Origin: Tetracentron sinense
Taxonomy: Eukaryota > Streptophyta > Magnoliopsida > Trochodendrales > Trochodendraceae
Assembly (NCBI GenBank): GCA_015143295.1
Contig: CM026563.1
Span: 2,914,001-2,978,000 of the forward strand
Direction of reading: 5' to 3'
Length of the DNA: 64,000 nucleotides
The first letter of the stretch is position 1; each line of letters opens with the position of its first letter. The notes below the pieces were generated by a model that made no database searches, had not been told where the DNA came from, and was given only the letters and a program-made list of their open reading frames with translations. Made by a program: the position numbers and the translations under genes. This document shows, one piece after another, positions 53,201-64,000 of the stretch.

Positions 53201-55138
53201 CAACCAAATTTTTAAGAGATGCTGAAATTTCAGGACACATTTCAATTTCGTCCAGCATCGATACTAAAGCCAAGACCGAGATTTTAAACCTTGTAGGAGA
53301 GGGGGGGGGGGGGCTCCCTTTGTAGCCCTCAGGTGCATTACATGCATGTTTTCAAGAGGCCAACAAGAATTGCAAAAGTTTAGAGAAGCTTCAAAGGGAG
53401 TTCTCTTCAAGTGGAAGAGTACAAGAAGAAAGTATCATTATAGAGATAACAAGAATAGAATGTACCTCATCAATCATTTGGTTAGATTGTTCTTTTTCAT
53501 TTTTCGGTGATAAGTTGAAAAATACTGTTTACAAGAAAGATGTAAGATGCCTAATAGTCAGAGACAGCCCCAAAACAAAGGGAAAAAAAACAAGACAAAA
53601 GACAAAGTTTGGCCCACTATTAAGACAAAATCTTCAAGGCTAGTTATTAATAAAATCTCTCAAATGAGAGAACCAAAATACGGAGGTTTATGCATGATTT
53701 GCTCAAGCCACACTTTCTAACATTTGGTTTCTGTATTTTATCTCCCACATTTCAATCAAAATTTACAATTACAGATAAGAAAAAATGAAAGATGTAGAAG
53801 AAAATATCATTTGATGAAATGGAAGGTTGTTTTGGCATCCCATGGAAGTCCTAGGTTGGATTCAGAGCAACACCATGTTCAAGTTGGACATCATTGCACA
53901 TTAACTCCATACCTTCCATGAAGAACATCCACGTTAGTTTTTGTGGAATTTGGCCACATATCCAGTTCAATTACTCTTACACCTCTCCCCAGTGCCTTTA
54001 TGATGGGGGCATCACTAGAGTCACTGCTGAGTTGATTCCCAGTTAGATAGGAATTGTGGCTTGTATATATAAAATAATGGGACAATGGAGCAGTCATATC
54101 ATGGTGCACCTGGAACGAAGGATATGGGTTACAAAAATAGAATAGGAAAGATAATTCTAAGCATAACAATTAAGAGGTAATAACATGATTTGAACAATTG
54201 CAATTATCTCTAGCTTGTTTTAACAATTGCAAAAATATCTTGCAGGAGAAGAAATGGGGAAAGAGAGTTTGATATACAGCCATCAATAGTAATCCCAGAT
54301 TAAAACAAGAAACACAATATATTGAGGCTCTGTCAAAGAAACAATATATTGTGTGTGCGTGTGTGTGGTGTACAGAATAATTTTTTTTTGAATCTCATAT
54401 ACACTCAAACTATACATACCAATAAACACAAAGAAAAGCTGAAAACAAGATATTTTGAACCAATAAAAAAAGGGGGGAAAAGGAAAGAACAAAGAAGAAG
54501 ACACATTTGATAAATTAGATTTATGATGTCTGAAAAACCATCTCCCAATACTTTACAGAAACTAATTGTTTTTGTTACATGGCATCAAAGACATAATATC
54601 ATCAATCAAAACCAGAACAGCACTCCTTAGCTACAAGAAACATATAGATGCATGACATTGATTCGAAACAGAAACAGAAGCAACTTCGAATGGAAAACAA
54701 ATAGTTTGTAAACAAACCCCGCAAATAACAGCTTATAAATGAAAAAACTACCTAACAAAAATGTAAAAATTGAACAGAAAAAAGATGAAAAACCCTAAAT
54801 AAGTAGGAGAAAAAGAAGAAATAGATCACCAGGCGAGACGGAGAGAGAGGAAGATTGTTGTCTCCAAAGAGATATCTGAAAAAGGCTTCGAGATTGAGGC
54901 CTCTTCGGGGGAAGATATTGAGATGCTTGAGAGAATCGATAATGGCTCGAGCTTCTTCCTTGGTAGCTTTGTCTTCTCCCTGAACCTCGACCAAGAACCT
55001 GTGCAGGTGATCAACGGTCATGGTTCCGTTCTCCGAGTACGTATAGAACATGTTTTTAATCTCCACCGGAGCTTCAGCTACTGCGATCTTGAATCTTCGC
55101 CGGAAAAAAAAGCAAACCCTGTAAGTTTGTTTCGACAT
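47297..55138 (-). CDS. PLC2: Phosphoinositide-specific phospholipase C (9 exons)
   Basis: Exons: 55138-54830, 54109-53913, 51915-51780, 51689-51471, 51381-51143, 50637-50520, 48592-48440, 48289-48203, 47590-47297. All introns are GT-AG, the phases agree, and the CDS of 1,752 nt gives 583 aa. An EF-hand-like N-terminus (~20-95) is followed by the X domain with HNSYLTGNQ (His121), VIELDMWPN (Glu151, Asp153), DVLHG (His167) and TLEDHL (Glu201). An acidic linker (~290-310) leads to the Y domain with VRRLSLSE and [12 protein letters not shown], and a C2 domain ends in LLMRFEFV. Plant enzymes of this class hydrolyse PIP2 at the plasma membrane, with Ca2+, to IP3 and diacylglycerol. Length and order match the PLC2 group; the exact orthologue is not settled. 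One oddity: [10 protein letters not shown] has Arg where the neighbouring paralogue has Pro. A CT-rich leader precedes the ATG. Confidence 0.94.
49923..50409. mobile_element. hAT-like MITE in PLC intron 6
   Basis: The ends CAGGGGCGGAGCCAGG and (minus strand) CAGGGGCGGAGCTAGG are near-perfect inverted repeats. The element is flanked by the perfect 8-base duplication ATTGTAGT at 49915-49922 and 50410-50417. It contains TTAATTGTGGTTAAGATTCA at about 50108, the same motif as the Mutator-like and foldback repeats, and a (TA)n run at 50247-50263. It has no coding capacity. Confidence 0.93.
52486..53822. repeat. ~660-bp tandem duplication in PLC intron 2
   Basis: 52486-53151 and 53165-53822 align along their whole length by eye. 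Both contain AATTATAGCATGTCAACC, GATACTAAAGCCAAGACCGA, a poly-G tract (G22 at 52624-52645; G13 at 53301-53313), CAAGAGGCC.ACAAGAATTG and a common end AATATCATTTGATGAAATGG. The differences are scattered substitutions and short indels. Confidence 0.93.
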
Positions 55139-56254
55139 CTTTCATACACACACTCACCGAGAGAGAGAGAGGGAGAGAGAGGATTTTGGATTTTGGATTT
55201 TGAAGGGATGGAAACTGGAAAGTGGAAAGAGACGGTTGGTTGGTTGGTTATCGTTGGGTTTTTTTTTGGAAGGTGTGGGACCCACTTCTGTTTTAGGGAT
55301 GGCAAAGTTAGCATTTGTTCTCTTTGTCCTAAGCGTAAGCGTATCAACTTCCTAATCACATCAATGCTGGCCCACCTGTAGAGGTACTGTAGGATAGAGC
55401 TAAGGTACATCGATTTCCTTGGACCTTATCCTGGCTGGTCAAATTGGATCGACGATCTATGACTCGACGGTTTTTATTAATGGATTTGTATTGTTGTTGA
55501 AGTTGGGGTTTACTTTTATGATGGACTTTAGTAACACTACATATTTCCTTCTGACTTGGAATCTACGACAAGAATTTAGCCACGTTACCCAAAAAAACAG
55601 TCCTGGATGAGCTTCACATACTGCGTCGATGTATGAGATACGGACAGTTGTCAAACGAGGGTAATCTACTAACGGACCCTTGGTGTTTGGTTACAGCGCT
55701 ACTCCTCGGCGGCTTAAACTTGACTGGCACGACAACGATTGTCTGGTACCAGCTGGGCCTGGGTCTAGCTTTCAAACGAAAACTGGGTTTTGGTTGCATT
55801 TATGTAACAAAAAAAATTATTTTTTCTACATTTCATAAATATGATTATTTTGGAGTTAAATCTTATAAAAATGATTATGAAAAATAAACTTGTTTGAATG
55901 CGGTATACTGAGAATTTTTTTAATCCTCGCTTATAGTGGTATGAGATGATTCCCATAAGTTTTGTGTGATAATTAAAAAGTTCACCGATTGACTAGTTAC
56001 AATGCATAATAGATATTATAGGATATCTAAATAGGGGTGACAATCAGGCCAAGTTTATGCTTTAAAGCCTATGTAAATTTTCAGGCTTCGGCCAAGCCTA
56101 TTCAAAAATCACTAAAAGTCAAGCTCATATTCGGCCCATTACCAACCCAAACCACCAAAGCAGGTTACAGAGCACGAACGACACCCTGTATAGAAGGTTT
56201 TGGGAATAACTCAACCAAGAGATTTCAACCCGGTTAGATGACTGACTGCTGCTT
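55139..56254. other. PLC upstream region (promoter side), no gene
   Basis: The 45 bases next to the ATG are CT-rich on the gene strand (55159-55181), a likely 5' leader. The rest is spacer between the tandem PLC genes. Short frames have no recognisable content. Confidence 0.55.
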
Positions 56255-56515
56255 TTGGAGTGTGTTTGTTTGGTGAGAAAGTGAGGGAAAGGAAAATAAA
56301 AGTGTGTTTTATTGTATTTTTCTTCTGCTTGGTTTGTAAAAAACACACTTTCATGTTCTTGCAATTTCTCAATAGTGATAAACTTTCTCTCAAAAACTTA
56401 ATCCAGTTTTTTATAGTTATTTTGCGAGAAAATTTAAGTTTATTTTCTTTTTTCTTTTTTTTCTTTTCCTTTTTATCTTTTCTTTCATTCACTTTCTCAC
56501 CAAAAGAACGCACCC
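56255..56515. mobile_element. Palindromic MITE, family B copy 1
   Basis: The left end GTGTGTTTGTTTGGTGAGAA and the right end (minus strand GGGTGCGTTCTTTTGGTGAG) are inverted repeats continuing through AAAGTGAR. A second copy starts immediately to the right. TTT is found on both sides of this copy, a weak 3-base duplication that would fit Harbinger-like elements. Confidence 0.65.
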
Positions 56516-56518
56516 TTT

Positions 56519-57748
56519 GGGTGTGTTCGTTTGGTGAGAAAGTGATGAAAAATAAAAGAAAAATGTGTTTTCTTGCATCTTTCTTGCATTTGGTTTGCAA
56601 AAAACATATTTTTATTTCCTTGCACTTTCTAAGTAGTGACAAACTTTCTTCTAAAAACTTCTTTCATATTTTGATAGAAAATTTAAAGGGAAAATACATT
56701 TACACCCCCTAAGATATGACGAAAATACACATAGACCCCTCAGTTTTCAGAAAATACATTAGGTACCCTTACTTTTCAATCTAATGACACTTATACACAT
56801 TCTGTCAATTGACCGTCAGTCAACTGACCAGACCTACTGACGTCATACGATAAAGTCCAAAAACCTCCAAAATTACCCCTCTAATCAATTTTGGAAAAAT
56901 ACATTTACACCCTCTAAGGTTTGATGAAAATACACATAGACCCCCTCAGTTTCAGAAAATACATTAGGCACCTTTACTTTTCAAGTTAATGACACAACCC
57001 TTCTGTCAGTTAATCGCCAGTCAACTGACCAGACCTGCTAATGTCATGTGATAGAGACCAAAAACTGAACTGAAATTTTAATAACCCAAAATTTTGTGTT
57101 CCATAAGATATTACAATAACCCAAAATTTGTCACTAAAATGCAAGTCCTGTTGAGTTTAGTTTTCTTTAATGACGGATTTTATGGTCACTAAAATGCAAA
57201 TTTTAGTGACAAATTGTTGGTCACTTTTGTGTCCCCTCAATTGCTATACTTAGCAAGATTTACATTTTAGTAACAAATTTTGGGCTATTGTAATTTCGCA
57301 TAGAACAAAAAAATTAGGGTTATTGAAATTTCAGATACTTTACTGCATTACATCAGCAGCAGCAAGTCTTGTCAGTTGACTGACATTCAACTTACGAAAA
57401 ATAAAGGGTCTAATCTATTTTCTAAAAATTGAGGGGTCTGTGTATTTGTCAAACCTCAGGGGGTGTAAATATATTTTCCCAAAACTGATTGAGGGGTAGT
57501 TTTGAAAGTATTTGGATTTCATCGCATGACATCAGTAAGTAGGTCGACTGAAGGTCAAATGTCGGGGTGCAAATATCATTAGTTTGAAAAGTAAGAGTGT
57601 ATAATGTATTTTCTAAAAACCGAGGGGATCTATGTGTATTTTCATCAAACCTCATGGGATGTAAATGTATTTTCCCCAAATTTAAATTTCTTTTCTTTAT
57701 CACTTCTTTTCTTTCACCCACTTTCTCACCAATCCAACATACCCTTGG
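56519..57748. mobile_element. Palindromic MITE, family B copy 2, split by a nested insertion
   Basis: The left part 56519-56688 begins GGGTGTGTTCGTTTGGTGAG. The right part 57687-57748 ends, on the minus strand, GGGTATGTTGGATTGGTGAG. The two halves are separated by the Mutator-like element 56689-57677. Without the insertion the element is about 230 bases, similar to copy 1. Confidence 0.7.
56689..57677. mobile_element. Mutator-like non-autonomous element, nested
   Basis: The ends are GGGAAAATACATTTACACCC and (minus strand) GGGGAAAATACATTTACATC, with inverted similarity extending ~110 bases. It is flanked by a perfect 9-base duplication AAATTTAAA at 56680-56688 and 57678-57686, the Mutator hallmark. 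The terminal module is present twice on each side (direct copies near 56890-57050 and 57365-57480). No transposase is present. Confidence 0.9.
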
Positions 57749-58037
57749 GAATCATGGGATGGTGGATGGACATATAATCAATATGAACGATTACATAGTT
57801 TAGAAGATCATTGTCTACTAGACTGTAACCGTAAGAGAATACCTTCTCTGATAGCAACATAGTATGATAGTACCCAAGATGATTAAATTATAGTGAATCA
57901 CTCAATTATGACGACAGTTCTCTTGCAACAGACTCATATCTGCTCCAACCCTAATATAAACAGTAGGAGCATCGCGTGGGGATTACTGGAAATTCTACTA
58001 AATACATATGCATGAAAGTCTGAACAAAATTAAAAGC

Positions 58038-59644
58038 TCAAACAAACTCAAACCGCATAAGAAGCTTTACAGACTTGAACTCCACTCCCTTGTGGTCGTG
58101 CAGCGGCACTGCCCGTATCCCGGGCCTCAATTCCGAAACGGGCAAACATGTCACGCCACCAAAGTCATCCTTCTGGGACTTGTCATACTCATATACTGCA
58201 ATCCGTAGCAAAGCCAGCTCCGGCACAGTCAACGGGAATGTAAACACTTCATCCCAAACAGGTGCCCAGTCGTCCTCCAGTGTCTTTGTTTTCCTCATGG
58301 TGACATCGGCTGGCACTCCTGCAATGCCGATCTGCAAAACAGATCAATCAGTGGGGAAGTGCACCTTAAATCTGTTTATGTGTTTTCCAACGTTTGCCAT
58401 GGAACTGAATAATTTTATTTCCTGAACTCTAGCTTCTCAGTCCTATAGGCAGAGAGAGAGAGAGAGAGAGGGGGAGAGAGCATGACAGTTATCATAGATA
58501 CATTGCAAGCAAGAGATCAGAACTTCTGAAGACAATACTGATTCACGTCGACTTACCTTAGTGTAGAAGTCCGGTGGGGAGTATGAATCAAAGTGTGTTT
58601 TCTTAAAATCCAAATCCCATCCATCCCCCATGTATATTCTCACCTGTTAGGCAGCATCAGAGCAAGAACAGATCATTAGGGCAAAGGAGAAATTAATTTG
58701 TAACTCAAAAGATTTACTCACCCTCAAGGTTTTCCTCACTGGCAAATTTACTTTTGGATCAAATATCCAATTATATGGGCCCACTTTCATCAGAATATCA
58801 GGCTTTTTCACATAACCACACCCTCCGTTGGATCTGAACATCCCCTGCATCAACCAGAGTGATTTGCCATATCCCTGTCATTGGAAAATGTACCTCACGT
58901 GTTGGTCTTGGCACTAGAAAAATTATGAGAAACAATGTCTTCTAACTAATTACAAGGTTGACATTCACTTTATTGATGTTACTCTGCTAGCCTTCTAATT
59001 TTTTATTTTCTCTATATCTAGATTCTAGTAACTATTTCTATGTGGCCATTTGAGAAACTTGATTTATTCCCTCCCTCCCTCCCTCTCTCTCTCTCAAACA
59101 CACATTTTCTTGAATGTTTCTCTTATATACCGTCATTTAGGAACAATTCCCACCAACTCATGTAATCTGGTTAGATTTCCAGAGTGACCTAATTCAACAG
59201 TGGATAGACTTAGCTCTCATTAAAAGCTTGAAGTATGAAGAAACTGATTCAAAAGAAGACATGACTGATCAAAGCCTTACCTTTCATTGAAACAAAAGGC
59301 TTGCTATGACTGATTAAAGCATAATGTTTCACAATACATTCTAGAAAATAGGAAGTGATTTCTTTATATTTTTTTGAAGCAAAGGCATTCAAGGCTAAAC
59401 AATCCTATTAAAACAAACATAATGAACATCAGATCCGTCTAGTACTGGTCTCATGACGTATCTAGATTCTATACTTGTACAAGTCCAAAAATCTGCAGAG
59501 TACTCTTCAAGGTAAGTTCAACCTGAAGAACAACCGCTACTAATAAAATGACATTCAATATATATATATAAACATGGAACCTAATTTTCCAAAAGCACCA
59601 CGGAGAGAACCAAAAGTTCATAGACCGCCGTGTGTGTATAACTG

Positions 59645-59702
<58 letters not shown>

Positions 59703-61876
59703 TTCCAATGGGCGCGGTGCTCACTAAAGGTTCTAGTTAGCACCCCCTAGAAACTCAACAGTGGCATTTTTTTGAGAAATTGAATATTGGATGTCAAGAT
59801 GGATCCCTTTTGAGACACATGTCAAAAATCAGTCTGATCGGGATTTTTAGACGGTCTGATTACTAGAACCTACCTAGGCTATAGAAATCTCTGATTTTCT
59901 GACCTTCAATCATATGGTTTATAAACGTTTGATTGAGCTGATTTTTGTCACATGTCTCCCAAGGGACTCACCTTGAGATCCAATTGTCAGAATAAAAACC
60001 ACCCGTATTTTTAAGGGACACTCACTTATGCTGCATAGACACGGACATGATGAAGTCTAAAAAAAAGATTCAGGGATAAGGGAGTATATTTTCAATTTTT
60101 TATTTTAAAAATCCATATACCATAGATGTTATACGGATAATACTATAAAACTAAAAAGAAAAAAAATTAAATATGAACGTATAATATTGCAAACAACAGT
60201 AAATAGTATATTATAAACTATAATTCATCAAACAATATAAATAAGAGTTTAAATATTAATGCTAATCTCAAAGTGAACTATTTTTAAAAAAAAATTTGTG
60301 GCCCGAATTCAGCCCATTGACACCTCTCTCTCTCTCTCTCTCTCCATTCTTTTCTGTTATAGGGATTGCTAATTCCCCTTATTCTTTCTCTATTTTTTTT
60401 CTTGTTGAAAATAAATGCATCGTGCTTCTTCCCCTCTTTCCTTACTGCTTCTCTTTTCTGATGATGAAAATTAAAAAGGTTTGTTGAAATTTATGCTAAT
60501 TATATGCAATTGTATATCTTTTTGTATAAAAAACACTAAAAGTTTATGAGTATCAGCCGTGTTCTTGTTCGTGTCCATCCAAGGTGTATCCATGTCTGCG
60601 CATTTTGATTATGACACATCGATTGTCTTAAAGAATCCGCGCAACATAGTTTTCAGCTCTCTTTGCAGCATAAGTTGAGCAGCAAAGGAAGAGATATATG
60701 AAATTTAAAGATGTGCAGGCAACAAAAACATTATTAAGAAAAAAGATTGCCCCCAACATGTAAAATGTGTTTTAATTTGGATACCAGAACATGGAACCTA
60801 ACCTGCATATTAAATGCAACCATTTGAGCTCCGTGCATCCACCCAATTAGCGGATTATAATTGGAGGAGGTAAACCGTGTACCCTTAGGGTATACCCTTA
60901 GAATATTCTTCTGGCAGAACCTTGTAACAGATACAGCAACATCAGAATCAGTCACTTAGGTAACAAAAGATTAAACAACTAAGATGCAAATAAATAGAAT
61001 GCACAGCAGATCTACAAATTGGAAAACCCCAAAACCTCTTCAAGGCATCTTGCACTACATAAGTGTAATAGGTACCTCACAAGATCAGTTCCATGAGTAT
61101 TGGTAGCCTTTTCAAGTGCTTGTTCACTCAAACTAAGGCGTCTAACTTTATCAAGCTCGACTGTTAGCAACTCCTTTAACCCACCCTTGGGTTTTCCAGC
61201 ATGGATAGCAATTAGACGCTTGTATTCAGGTGCTCCAGACTGGTGCGATTTACCGTCGCACTCATCATTGTCTTCATCATCCTCATCGTGCTCGCTCGAA
61301 TCACTGTCGCTCTGCCAGCCAATAGAGCAAAATTTGAAGAAGTGAGCCCCTAAAGGTCAGCAATTAGGTAGAAAATTGATTTTGTGACGAGGTAAATTCA
61401 GTTTTCAGCATACCTTATCTTCAACTTCCGGTTCAAGGTTTGGCACCTCCTTCCTCAATGCTTCTTCATCAGATGAATCATTGTCCATCTGTGGTTCATT
61501 TCGCTTGTCCTTGGAACTCTTAGCTTCTAGGTACTCTTTTGGTGGTTTGGTTGAAAGAATAATCCGATACTTTAGTGCTTCAGGTGAAGGAAGTTCTTTT
61601 AAACATTCTTTCTCAGGGTAAAACAACATTTCACCAAATGTTTGAGTGACCATCTAGAACAAAAAATCAGTTGTAGTCCTTAAAAATGAATGAATAGCAA
61701 GACAAGTGTTTACATACATAAAGGAAAACGAAAAACTCACCTGAGCAACTTTAGCCTGAAGATCTGGAGTAAGGTGGTCTTCTAGAGTTATTATGACAGG
61801 GTAAGGGGATGCAGAAAAAGCGTGCTCTTTAATGGACCTCAAGCATTTGATGAGTGCCACAGGACTAGTCAGGGTC
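58038..61876 (-). CDS. Second phosphoinositide-specific phospholipase C, exons 3-9 (5' end outside window)
   Basis: Visible exons: 61876-61741, 61653-61414, 61311-61076, 60920-60803, 58874-58722, 58643-58557, 58331-58038. All have GT-AG borders and the same phases as the neighbouring PLC gene, with five of the seven identical in length. They give ~421 aa. The X domain is seen only from the segment after the second catalytic His, with [11 protein letters not shown] intact. An acidic linker ([17 protein letters not shown]), the Y domain ([20 protein letters not shown]) and the C2 domain follow, ending LLMRFEFV. Exons 1-2 (EF-hand-like part and catalytic His) were not found in 61877-64000, so intron 2 must exceed 2.1 kb. 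The enzyme would act like its neighbour on PIP2. Tandem orientation and shared intron positions show origin by gene duplication. Confidence 0.92.
59640..59699. repeat. (TA)n(GA)n microsatellite in second PLC intron 6
   Basis: A short TA run is followed by about 20 GA units. It lies in intron 6 (58875-60802) of the second PLC gene. The next ~300 bases are a sequence of unknown type without a gene. Confidence 0.9.
60030..60610. other. Possible unclassified repeat in second PLC intron 6
   Basis: GACACGGACATGATGAAG near 60038 and TTGTTCGTGTCCATCC near 60568 form a loose inverted pair around AT-rich DNA with a CT run at 60325-60344. Ends and a target duplication could not be fixed. Confidence 0.25.
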
Positions 61877-64000
61877 CTGCAGTTATTAAGAAAGTTTAGA
61901 TCACTTCTAACAAAGGCAAGAAATAAACTTGGAAGAAATGGAACAAACTCAAACTTCCGGTAGCTATTGTAAAAACACCAAAAAGTGCTGATTTTCTCTT
62001 ATTTTCCTATTCTTTTTGAAAATTTACTACGATCTCAGGAAACAGAAACTGTTATAATTTATTTCCAAGTCCAAATCTCAACAGACAGCCAATTCATTAA
62101 TTAGCTTACAGGCATTGTACATAAGAACCTCTGAGATTGTGAACCTTAATGAACAATATAGAGCAGCATGTGTGCTACATGTAATCGGATCTTAGTAATC
62201 TAATGGTGAATGAAGGTGGTTGATTGGTATACAATATTGGTTTTGAAGAATTTTTTCAATGCACTTATCATCATCGCCAATGTCTCATTTTCAGCGCACT
62301 TACATGTTAGTTATCACTTTATGCTACCAATGCACAATGACCCCATGTAAGCCATCTGAGATAATAACATGAGCTTCTGATTTATGTGTATCATACACAA
62401 AAACTTATGTAGCTCCGAGAATAAGCTTTTATTATTAAATGATAAGGATAGTATTCTTTGAGAATATCATGCCAAGGCCCTAGTTCTTGGACAAGAACAC
62501 TTCCATTTATGGATTAAGATCTTCATGACCCATCATAAGCTAGGGCTTCAGCCTTATACCAGGACAAATGTATATTCATTTGTCAAAAGACCTCTATAAC
62601 ACCAATATGTATATGAACATTTACATCACACATTCATAAACATAAACTCATAGACCGAAGGCTTAGGCTCTTGGTTTGAAAGAAATGGAGGTAGCTGATT
62701 CAAGCGAGGATTGCTACAATTTTCATATGAAGTTAAGCTTCGGGTTTTCTATGTATAAGGCTGATGGAAACATAGGCAACATATGTTATTCACCATGCAA
62801 TATTCATTACCTTTTGGGTAGGTAAGTGGTCTTTGAATTGTGTGTTTAGAGAGAATATACCCAATGGTATGTGCTACCTGTTAAAGTGTTATAGCAGTAT
62901 TGCAGACACCTTACAAAAAAAGTATTGCAGACACCTGATGTCTTAGCAATGTAGAAGACACTAGTGCAAACAGTAGCACATTCGACTAATTCGCCATATA
63001 TTTTATCAAGTGATAAGATATCTGTGTCCCTCTTAATTTATGATTTACATGGCATGCAAGCAGGGACCTAGTCTGACCTAGTGGTATACAACAGCAAAAA
63101 ATGTAAACAAGTACAGCTAATAGATGCAAACTACGCAAGTAAGCAAAAGTTATGGACACGGATCTATATGTTAAGAGACGATACTAAAGGCAAGGATTTA
63201 TATATATATATATATTTTCTCTTATAAAAAAAAAAAGATACCTTGAATATTTTTAAATATATATGTGTTCTGTGCAAGATTACATGATAATATTTCATTA
63301 TACATCTGAAATCCTGAATAATATCCATAGACAAGTTAATGATTGGTGCTCTATAATTCACAATGTATAGAGGCCACTCAGAAAATAACATGGCATAAGA
63401 GTTTAGAGAAGGTTGTAATATGGGAATTAAAGAACAAAAATGATTAGAAAAATATTGGTTTAATCCATATATGCGAATATATTATGAAATATGAAGTACT
63501 AAAAATGTTCCGAGTTGTCAAAATTAGTACCTGGCTGAGAATAGGAAAATATTTTCTTAAATAAATGATGCATTTTGAAAATTTAGGTAGTGCCTCTACA
63601 TATAGCACGCGTCTGAGAGAATTGGGCACCTTGCTCTAAGGAACATACTGAAGTGCAGGAATGGGACAGCAACACATCTGAAAACCCAAAAGCTGGAGGA
63701 TTTCATGGAAAATGGTATAGACAACAGTTATTTTAAGATATATAATTATGTATGATCAATGATAAGATATGTAATACCAGTCAATTAATAATTTTGATAA
63801 TAAAATCTCAGAAAATTTATACTTAATATTATTGAGAGGAAATCCAAAATCTTATCAGATTAAAGGTAGTCCTGATGGAGACATGGTACTAATAGCTGGT
63901 GGTAGGAACAAGGTGAGCTCTCAAAGTAGATGCTAAGGCGGAAGCAGAACAGGAAAGCAAGAGTGGCAGCTCGGGTAAAAGTATATGCCAATGACAGGAA
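61877..64000. other. Second PLC intron 2 (continues out of window)
   Basis: AT-rich sequence with no open frame of interest. I searched the minus strand for the PLC exon 2 signature ([14 protein letters not shown]) and did not see it. A (TA)n run lies at about 63199-63214. Confidence 0.6.

Noticed and set aside
48593..60802. Intron 6 of the two PLC genes has almost the same length (1,927 and 1,928 bases)
   Set aside because: The first contains a 495-base hAT insertion with duplication and the contents do not align by eye, so the equality is coincidence.

Overview
This window is nuclear DNA from a flowering plant. The evidence is a plant CRINKLY4-related receptor kinase, plant-type PI-PLC genes, GT-AG introns, DUF4283/CCHC-type plant L1 LINEs, tRNA-derived SINEs, and many MITEs, hAT, Mutator-like and LTR elements. 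Introns of several kb packed with transposons suggest a medium-to-large dicot-grade genome (inference; I cannot name the species).

Genes. Five loci are supported. (1) 873-1087, minus: first coding exon of a symplekin/Pta1-like mRNA 3'-processing scaffold; the rest lies left of the window. (2) 19957-22320, plus: intronless CRINKLY4-related receptor-like kinase, CCR3 type, 787 aa. (3) 29833-46392, minus: NFXL2-type NF-X1 zinc-finger protein. I resolved 13 coding exons by splice sites and phase; they join into an uninterrupted 879-aa frame over 16.6 kb. (4) 47297-55138, minus: phosphoinositide-specific phospholipase C, 9 exons, 583 aa. (5) 58038 to beyond the right edge, minus: a second PI-PLC in tandem, with exons 3-9 visible and the same exon phases.

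Mobile DNA. Most of the rest is transposon-derived, and many boundaries can be fixed by target-site duplications (TSDs). They include a near full-length decayed L1-type LINE (2652-8480, 15-bp TSD with one mismatch), a 5'-truncated LINE (28224-28950, 10-bp TSD) and a SINE (15605-15769, 11-bp TSD). There are two well-supported solo LTRs (24319-26643, TSD TGGAG; 38608-41273, TSD ATATC) and a less certain third (16144-17783) carrying a 68-bp x 6 array of palindromes. A very small LTR retrotransposon (TRIM, 35739-36152) has a tRNA-Met-type primer-binding site. There are three hAT-like elements with 8-bp TSDs (12137-12866, 29255-29567, 49923-50409), a Harbinger-like element (11274-12049), and Mutator-like elements with long inverted repeats (8872-9387; 56689-57677, the latter with a perfect 9-bp TSD and nested in a MITE).

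Layout: 1-1.1 kb symplekin 5' end; 1.1-19.9 kb transposon-rich spacer; 20-22.3 kb CCR3; 22.3-29.8 kb transposon-rich spacer; 29.8-46.4 kb NFXL2, with an ~8-kb intron 5 holding the TRIM and a solo LTR; 47.3-64 kb tandem PLC genes. The genes are not an operon or pathway cluster. The one functional grouping is the tandem PLC pair, which would hydrolyse PIP2 to IP3 and diacylglycerol. I found no convincing novel gene system; the unusual material is structural (nested elements, palindromic promoter array, TRIM).
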